In this document: piece by piece, positions 16,913-20,730 of the stretch
Position numbering within the stretch: position 1 is the stretch's first letter
How the letters are laid out: each line of letters opens with the position of its first letter
Source of the DNA: an uncultured Gemella sp.
GTDB lineage: Bacteria > Bacillota > Bacilli > Staphylococcales > Gemellaceae
Assembly: GCF_900766305.1 (NCBI RefSeq)
Contig: NZ_CAAFUZ010000080.1
Location: forward strand, 1-20,730
Length of the DNA: 20,730 bases
Direction of reading: 5' to 3'
Made by a program: the position numbers and the translations under genes
The notes under the pieces: model-generated
Seen by the model: only the letters and a program-made list of their open reading frames with translations
What the model was told of the DNA's origin: nothing
The model's database searches: none

Positions 16913-17641
16913 ATGATAAAGATAGAAAATTTAACTGTTACCTATAACCAAACTCCTGCCCTTTCTAATATTGATTTAGAAATTACAGGACCTGGTATTA
17001 CAGGTATCATAGGACCTAACGGTGCGGGTAAATCTACCTTAATAAAAGCCGTGCTACATATAATACCTTCAATAGGTATTTCAAAAATTGATGACAAGAT
17101 TGCAAAAGAAAATCTTGACAATGTCGCTTATGTTGAACAAAAAATCAATATAGATTATAACTTTCCAATAAAAGTTAGAGAATGCGTTTCTCTTGGCTTA
17201 TATTCTAAGATTGGAATACTAAAAAAATTAAAAAAATCTGATTGGCAAAAAGTTGACGACGCTTTAAAGTTAGTTGGTCTAGAGAAGTTCTCTAATAGAC
17301 AAATTAGTGAACTATCTGGTGGACAGTTCCAACGTGTGTTGATAGCTCGTTGTCTTGTTCAAGAAGCAAAATATATCTTTCTAGACGAACCATTTGTGGG
17401 TATTGACTCAGTTAGTGAAGAAATAATAATGAATACATTAAGAAATCTTCGAGAAAAAGGTCATACAATATTAATTGTCCATCACGACTTAAGAAAAGTT
17501 CATTCTTATTTTGATAATATATTATTACTAAATAAAGAAGTTATTGCATACGGTGAAACTGAAAAAACTTTCACTAGAGAAAATTTAACAAAAGCATACG
17601 GTACTGACTTATTCTTTATGGGAGGTGGTAATAATGATTAA
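16913..17641 (+). CDS. psaB: Manganese ABC transporter ATP-binding protein
   Basis: The cytoplasmic ATPase (242 residues) that powers Mn2+ import by the Psa/Sca/Mts-type ABC transporter. Walker [10 protein letters not shown] is at 34-42, the signature LSGGQ at 134-138 (followed by [10 protein letters not shown]), Walker B YIFLDEP at 154-160, and the switch histidine in VHHD at 189-192. The family of zinc/manganese ATPases (ZnuC/PsaB/MntB) fits length and motifs; manganese is chosen from the lipoprotein downstream. The ribosome site GAAGGGA is at 16901-16907. Its end overlaps the permease gene by 8 bp. Gene symbols follow the pneumococcal naming. Confidence 0.93.
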   Translation: MIKIENLTVTYNQTPALSNIDLEITGPGITGIIGPNGAGKSTLIKAVLHIIPSIGISKIDDKIAKENLDNVAYVEQKINIDYNFPIKVRECVSLGLYSKIGILKKLKKSDWQKVDDALKLVGLEKFSNRQISELSGGQFQRVLIARCLVQEAKYIFLDEPFVGIDSVSEEIIMNTLRNLREKGHTILIVHHDLRKVHSYFDNILLLNKEVIAYGETEKTFTRENLTKAYGTDLFFMGGGNND

Positions 17642-18467
17642 AGATTTTATCGACGGATTATATAGTTTTCATTTTTTACAAAATGCTTTAATCACCGCTA
17701 TTGTTATTGGAATCGTAGCTGGCGCCGTTGGATGTTTTATTGTTCTTAGAGGTATGTCATTAATGGGAGACGCAATCTCTCATGCAGTTCTTCCTGGTGT
17801 AGCTCTATCGTTTATATTAGGTATAGATTTCTTTATTGGTGCAATCGTATTTGGTCTATTAGCATCAATAATCATAACATTTATTAAAGGGAATTCTATA
17901 ATAAAAAGTGACACAGCTATAGGAATAACATTCAGTTCATTCTTAGCTCTAGGAGTTATCTTAATTAGTGTAGCGAAAAGTTCTACTGACCTTTTCCATA
18001 TCTTGTTTGGTAATATTTTAGCAGTACAAGATTTAGATATGTATATTACTATAGGAGTTGGAGTTTTTGTTCTTTTAGTTATTAAACTATTTTTCAAGGA
18101 ATTACTCTTGACTTCATTTGATGAACTATTAGCAAAGGCAATGGGTATGAAAGTTAATTTCTATCACTACTTACTAATGATACTATTAACTCTAGTGTCT
18201 GTTACTGCAATGCAAAGTGTTGGTACAATTTTAATTGTAGCTATGCTAATTACACCAGCAGCAACTGCATATCTTTATGCAAATAGCCTAAAAACTATGA
18301 TATTTTTATCATCTACAATCGGAGCAAGTTGTTCTGTATTAGGATTGTTTATAGGTTATTCATTCAATATCGCAGCAGGATCTAGTATAGTTTTAACACT
18401 AGCCGTGGTTTTCGCAATAAGTTTCTTTATTGCTCCAAAACAACGCTTTGTTAAACATAAAAAATAA
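17634..18467 (+). CDS. psaC: Manganese ABC transporter permease
   Basis: A membrane channel subunit of 277 residues in the ABC-3 (ZnuB/PsaC) family with about eight or nine membrane helices. The conserved [19 protein letters not shown] stretch, with its D and H lining the metal path, is intact. The later [19 protein letters not shown] region is also typical of the family. I prefer ATG 17634, 8 bases after GGGAGG (17620-17625); the in-frame GTG at 17625 lies within that ribosome site. The end of the ATPase gene overlaps by 8 bp, so translation is coupled. Confidence 0.93.
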   Translation: MIKDFIDGLYSFHFLQNALITAIVIGIVAGAVGCFIVLRGMSLMGDAISHAVLPGVALSFILGIDFFIGAIVFGLLASIIITFIKGNSIIKSDTAIGITFSSFLALGVILISVAKSSTDLFHILFGNILAVQDLDMYITIGVGVFVLLVIKLFFKELLLTSFDELLAKAMGMKVNFYHYLLMILLTLVSVTAMQSVGTILIVAMLITPAATAYLYANSLKTMIFLSSTIGASCSVLGLFIGYSFNIAAGSSIVLTLAVVFAISFFIAPKQRFVKHKK

Positions 18468-18532
18468 ATAACTTAGATAATAATACTCAAGAATAAAGTA
18501 GAATATCATATATTAAATATAATAATCCCTTT

Positions 18533-18578
18533 AAATAAACTTATTACTATATAAAATACTTCCATAACAAGTTTATTT
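18533..18578 (+). repeat. Hairpin in the permease-lipoprotein spacer
   Basis: AAATAAACTT (18533-18542) pairs with AAGTTTATTT (18569-18578) around a 26-nt loop, with no T run after it. It stands just ahead of an AGAGGTG ribosome-like site. It could protect or separate the lipoprotein mRNA, which often needs higher expression than the other two subunits. Confidence 0.45.
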
Positions 18579-18590
18579 AGAGGTGTTATT

Positions 18591-18665
18591 ATGAAGGTTT
18601 TAATTGATAATGATTATTATTGGTTATGTAAATCTATTTTATTTTTGAATAAAATTATAAAATAA
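18591..18665 (+). CDS. Possible 24-residue small protein or leader peptide
   Basis: An ATG at 18591 follows AGAGGTG with a spacing of 5-6 bases. The frame encodes MKVLIDNDYYWLCKSILFLN followed by KIIK, ending 18 bp before the lipoprotein ATG. The centre is mildly hydrophobic with a single Cys and Trp. I do not recognise it. The good ribosome site and position between two transporter genes argue for it; the short length and low complexity of local DNA mean chance is quite possible. Confidence 0.35.
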   Translation: MKVLIDNDYYWLCKSILFLNKIIK

Positions 18666-18683
18666 ATAAAGGAGGCCTATAAT

Positions 18684-19634
18684 ATGAAAAAATTAGGTTT
18701 TAAAAAATTAAGTTTTCTAGCGCTTATTTTCACACTAGCTGTTGGACTATTTGCTTGTTCTAGCGCTAAACAAGGTTCTAGTTCCAACGAAGCTACTAAA
18801 TTAAAAGTAGTAGCAACTAACTCAATCATCGCAGATATTACAAAAAATATCGCTGGTGATAAAATTGATTTACACAGTATCGTACCAGTTGGACAAGATC
18901 CACACGAATACGAACCACTTCCTGATGATGTTAAAAAAACATCTCAAGCTAATCTTATTTTCTACAACGGTATTAACTTAGAAACTGGTGGTAACGCTTG
19001 GTTTACAAAATTAGTACAAAATGCTAAAAAAGAAGAAAATAAAGATTACTACGCTGTTAGTGAAGGTGTTGATGTAATTTATCTTGAAGGTCAAAATGAA
19101 AAAGGTAAAGAAGATCCACATGCTTGGTTAAATCTTGAAAATGGTATGATTTATGCTAAAAACATTGCAAAACAATTAGAAGCTAAAGATCCAAAAAATA
19201 AAGATTTCTATGAAGCTAACCTTAAAACTTATTTAGAAAAACTTTCTAAATTAGACAAAGAAGCTAAAGAAAAATTCAACAACATTCCTAAAGAGAAAAA
19301 AACTATAGTAACTAGTGAAGGATGCTTCAAATACTTCTCTAAAGCATACAATGTACCGTCTGCTTACATTTGGGAAATCAATACTGAAGAAGAAGGAACT
19401 CCAGATCAAATTAAAACTCTAGTTGAAAAACTACGTAAAACTAAAGTACCTTCTCTATTCGTAGAAAGTAGTGTAGATGAACGTCCAATGCAAACTGTAT
19501 CAAAAGATACTAACATTCCAATTTACGAAAAAATCTTCACTGATTCAATCGCTGAACCTGGACAAAACGGAGATAGCTACTACAGTATGATGAAATGGAA
19601 TTTAGATAAAATTTCTGAAGGATTAGCTAAATAA
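18684..19634 (+). CDS. psaA: Manganese-binding lipoprotein of the ABC transporter (PsaA/ScaA type)
   Basis: The surface lipoprotein that captures Mn2+ and hands it to the permease; orthologues in streptococci also affect adhesion and oxidative-stress resistance. The 316 residues begin with a lipoprotein signal peptide whose lipobox LFAC gives lipidated C25. The four metal ligands of PsaA (H67, H139, E205, D280) appear here with a constant shift of seven: H74 (DPHEYEP), H146 (DPHAWLN), E212 (TSEGCF) and D287 (FTDSIA). The segment [17 protein letters not shown] and the C-terminal [13 protein letters not shown] are almost those of PsaA/ScaA, which supports manganese over zinc; there is no His-rich loop as in AdcA or ZnuA. 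AAAGGAGG lies 8 bases ahead. Unlike the streptococcal operon the gene is 216 bp from the permease. Confidence 0.95.
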   Translation: MKKLGFKKLSFLALIFTLAVGLFACSSAKQGSSSNEATKLKVVATNSIIADITKNIAGDKIDLHSIVPVGQDPHEYEPLPDDVKKTSQANLIFYNGINLETGGNAWFTKLVQNAKKEENKDYYAVSEGVDVIYLEGQNEKGKEDPHAWLNLENGMIYAKNIAKQLEAKDPKNKDFYEANLKTYLEKLSKLDKEAKEKFNNIPKEKKTIVTSEGCFKYFSKAYNVPSAYIWEINTEEEGTPDQIKTLVEKLRKTKVPSLFVESSVDERPMQTVSKDTNIPIYEKIFTDSIAEPGQNGDSYYSMMKWNLDKISEGLAK

Positions 19635-19638
19635 TATT

Positions 19639-19677
19639 AAAAAATCTCATGCATATACAACTATGTATGAGATTTTT
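19639..19677 (+). terminator. Terminator of the psa operon
   Basis: A 12-bp stem (19644-19655 with 19662-19673, one G-U pair) with flanking A and T runs starts 5 bases after the psaA stop. Confidence 0.85.
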
Positions 19678-19678
19678 A

Positions 19679-19706
19679 TTGACATAAAAATAAAATAATA
19701 TAAAAT
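19679..19706 (+). promoter_or_regulatory. Promoter of the TDT transporter gene
   Basis: Consensus TTGACA (19679-19684) and TAAAAT (19701-19706) are separated by 16 bp. The promoter begins directly at the end of the psa terminator, giving a leader of about 25 nt. Confidence 0.6.
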
Positions 19707-19737
19707 ATTATATATATAATTATTATTAGGAGCTATT

Positions 19738-20649
19738 ATGAATATTATTAAAAGGTTACCCACGCCTATCTCTGGTTTAGCATTAGGTTCGGTTGCACTA
19801 GGAAATTTACTACAATCATATTCCACTTCACTACAATTATTATTTAATCTATTATCTTTGATAATAATTGTACTTTTAACTATAAAGTTTACATTAAATT
19901 TCGATGAACTAAAAAAGGAAATGAAAAAACCTGTTATAGCAACTGTACTGGCAACATACCCAATGAGTATTATGCTTTTAAGTTCATTTTCAAAAAAATT
20001 TATAGGTGTTTACAGTATACCCTTTTGGATAATTGGAATCTTTCTAGATTTTTTTGTTGTATGTTATGCAATTTATAATTTTATTCTGAAAGAAAGGCAT
20101 ATTAAAAATATTTATCCAACTTGGTTCATTACATTCGTTGGACCTGCTGTTGTAACAGTAACAGCAATAAATTATAACTTAGAAACACTAGGTTTAATTT
20201 ATTTCTATTTTTCATATATTAACTATTTAGTATTATTACCTTTTGTTCTTTATAGAGTTTATAGGTATAAACATTATAATGATGGAGATTATCCTACTAT
20301 TACTGTATTTTCAGCACCTGGTGGACTATTACTGGCTAGTTATATGATTGGGATTACGCAAAAAAGCAATATAATATTAGCAATATTAATACCACTTACA
20401 ATATTATTGTTTATTTTTGTCTTAATTCAATTACCTTATCTACTAAAAAGAAAATTCTATCCAAGCTTTTCTGCTTTCACATTCCCATTAGTGATTTGCG
20501 CAATAGCATTTCAAAAAACTGGAATATACTATCAAATAGCTGAATTTTCTATTTTGAATATTTTAATTCATCTAAGTGAATTACTGGCGATAATTATTGT
20601 AATTTATGTATGGTATGGGTTTATTAAGAATTTATTTTATTCAAATTAA
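19738..20649 (+). CDS. TDT-family membrane transporter (TehA/Mae1-like)
   Basis: A 303-residue integral membrane protein with about ten hydrophobic helices. The N-terminal PTPISGLALGSVALGNLL, the middle FVGPAVVTVTA, and FSAPGGLLLASYM plus YPSFSAFTFPLVI are the recurring glycine/proline-bearing segments of the TDT (tellurite-resistance/dicarboxylate transporter) family. Known members export or import malate, sulfite, tellurite-related anions or act as SLAC1-type anion channels, so the substrate cannot be named. AGGAG lies 5 bases ahead of the ATG, and the gene has its own promoter. It is not obviously part of the manganese operon. The family call is good, the substrate unknown. Confidence 0.82.
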   Translation: MNIIKRLPTPISGLALGSVALGNLLQSYSTSLQLLFNLLSLIIIVLLTIKFTLNFDELKKEMKKPVIATVLATYPMSIMLLSSFSKKFIGVYSIPFWIIGIFLDFFVVCYAIYNFILKERHIKNIYPTWFITFVGPAVVTVTAINYNLETLGLIYFYFSYINYLVLLPFVLYRVYRYKHYNDGDYPTITVFSAPGGLLLASYMIGITQKSNIILAILIPLTILLFIFVLIQLPYLLKRKFYPSFSAFTFPLVICAIAFQKTGIYYQIAEFSILNILIHLSELLAIIIVIYVWYGFIKNLFYSN

Positions 20650-20650
20650 C

Positions 20651-20699
20651 GTCAAAAAGACACGATTAAGTTTAAACTTAATCGTGTCAGATTGTTGAC
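20651..20699 (-). terminator. 30-bp perfect palindrome, probable terminator for a gene to the right
   Basis: The arms at 20659-20673 and 20674-20688 (GACACGATTAAGTTT and its complement) are fully symmetric with GTTTAAAC at the centre. Read on the minus strand the stem is followed by TTTTTGAC, as in an intrinsic terminator; on the plus strand it is followed by AGATTG. It may stop a leftward gene lying beyond the right edge and may also define the 3' end of the TDT mRNA. Outer arms GTCAA (20651-20655) and TTGAC (20695-20699) add to the symmetry. Confidence 0.6.
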
Positions 20700-20730
20700 A
20701 AAACGACCAAAATATCAATGAACGTATTGA

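Noticed and set aside
17625..17633. GTG 17625 as permease start
   Set aside because: It is part of the GGGAGGTGG ribosome site itself; ATG 17634 has the right spacing.
16913..19634. Zinc (AdcABC/ZnuABC) rather than manganese transporter
   Set aside because: The lipoprotein lacks a His-rich loop and has the HHED ligand set and sequence blocks of PsaA/ScaA.

Overview
The window looks like a chromosomal segment of a low-GC Gram-positive bacterium. Intergenic DNA is very AT-rich, arginine codons are mostly AGA outside one repeat block, and A/G-rich Shine-Dalgarno sites and sigma-A-type promoters are plain. A Staphylococcus/Bacillus-type Mnh (Mrp) antiporter operon sits beside a streptococcal PsaA/ScaA-type manganese lipoprotein. 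That mix fits a Gemella-like member of the Bacillales best, but the assignment is an inference from gene content only. I see no insertion sequence, phage gene, CRISPR array, tRNA or rRNA.

Left part (1-5974): the 3' end of a gene for a highly charged helical membrane protein with three 87-bp tandem repeats, then metG (methionyl-tRNA synthetase) and pepT (tripeptidase) on the minus strand. A structured double hairpin lies between pepT and metG. A plus-strand hotdog acyl-CoA thioesterase gene follows. Middle (5976-8536): a minus-strand deoD-pgm pair coupling nucleoside phosphorolysis to a sugar-phosphate mutase of the PgcA/PGM2 type.

Right part (8821-20730, all plus strand): a complete, tightly overlapping seven-gene mnhABCDEFG operon for Na+/H+ antiport; a stand-alone glmM for the peptidoglycan precursor glucosamine-1-phosphate; then about 740 bp without a gene. 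This gap holds several inverted repeats and a strong candidate small RNA (about 16645-16771) with its own promoter, two C-rich unpaired motifs and an intrinsic terminator. After it comes a manganese ABC transporter operon in the order ATPase, permease, lipoprotein, whose promoter carries two operator-like sequences. A possible 24-codon reading frame lies in front of the lipoprotein gene. A TDT-family membrane transporter gene and a long perfect palindrome close the window.

Most genes are housekeeping or envelope/ion-homeostasis functions. The less ordinary material is non-coding or structural: the candidate C-rich sRNA next to the manganese operon, the hairpins between pepT and metG, the deoD-pgm coupling, the separation of glmM from cdaA/ybbR, and the repeat-bearing membrane protein at the left edge.
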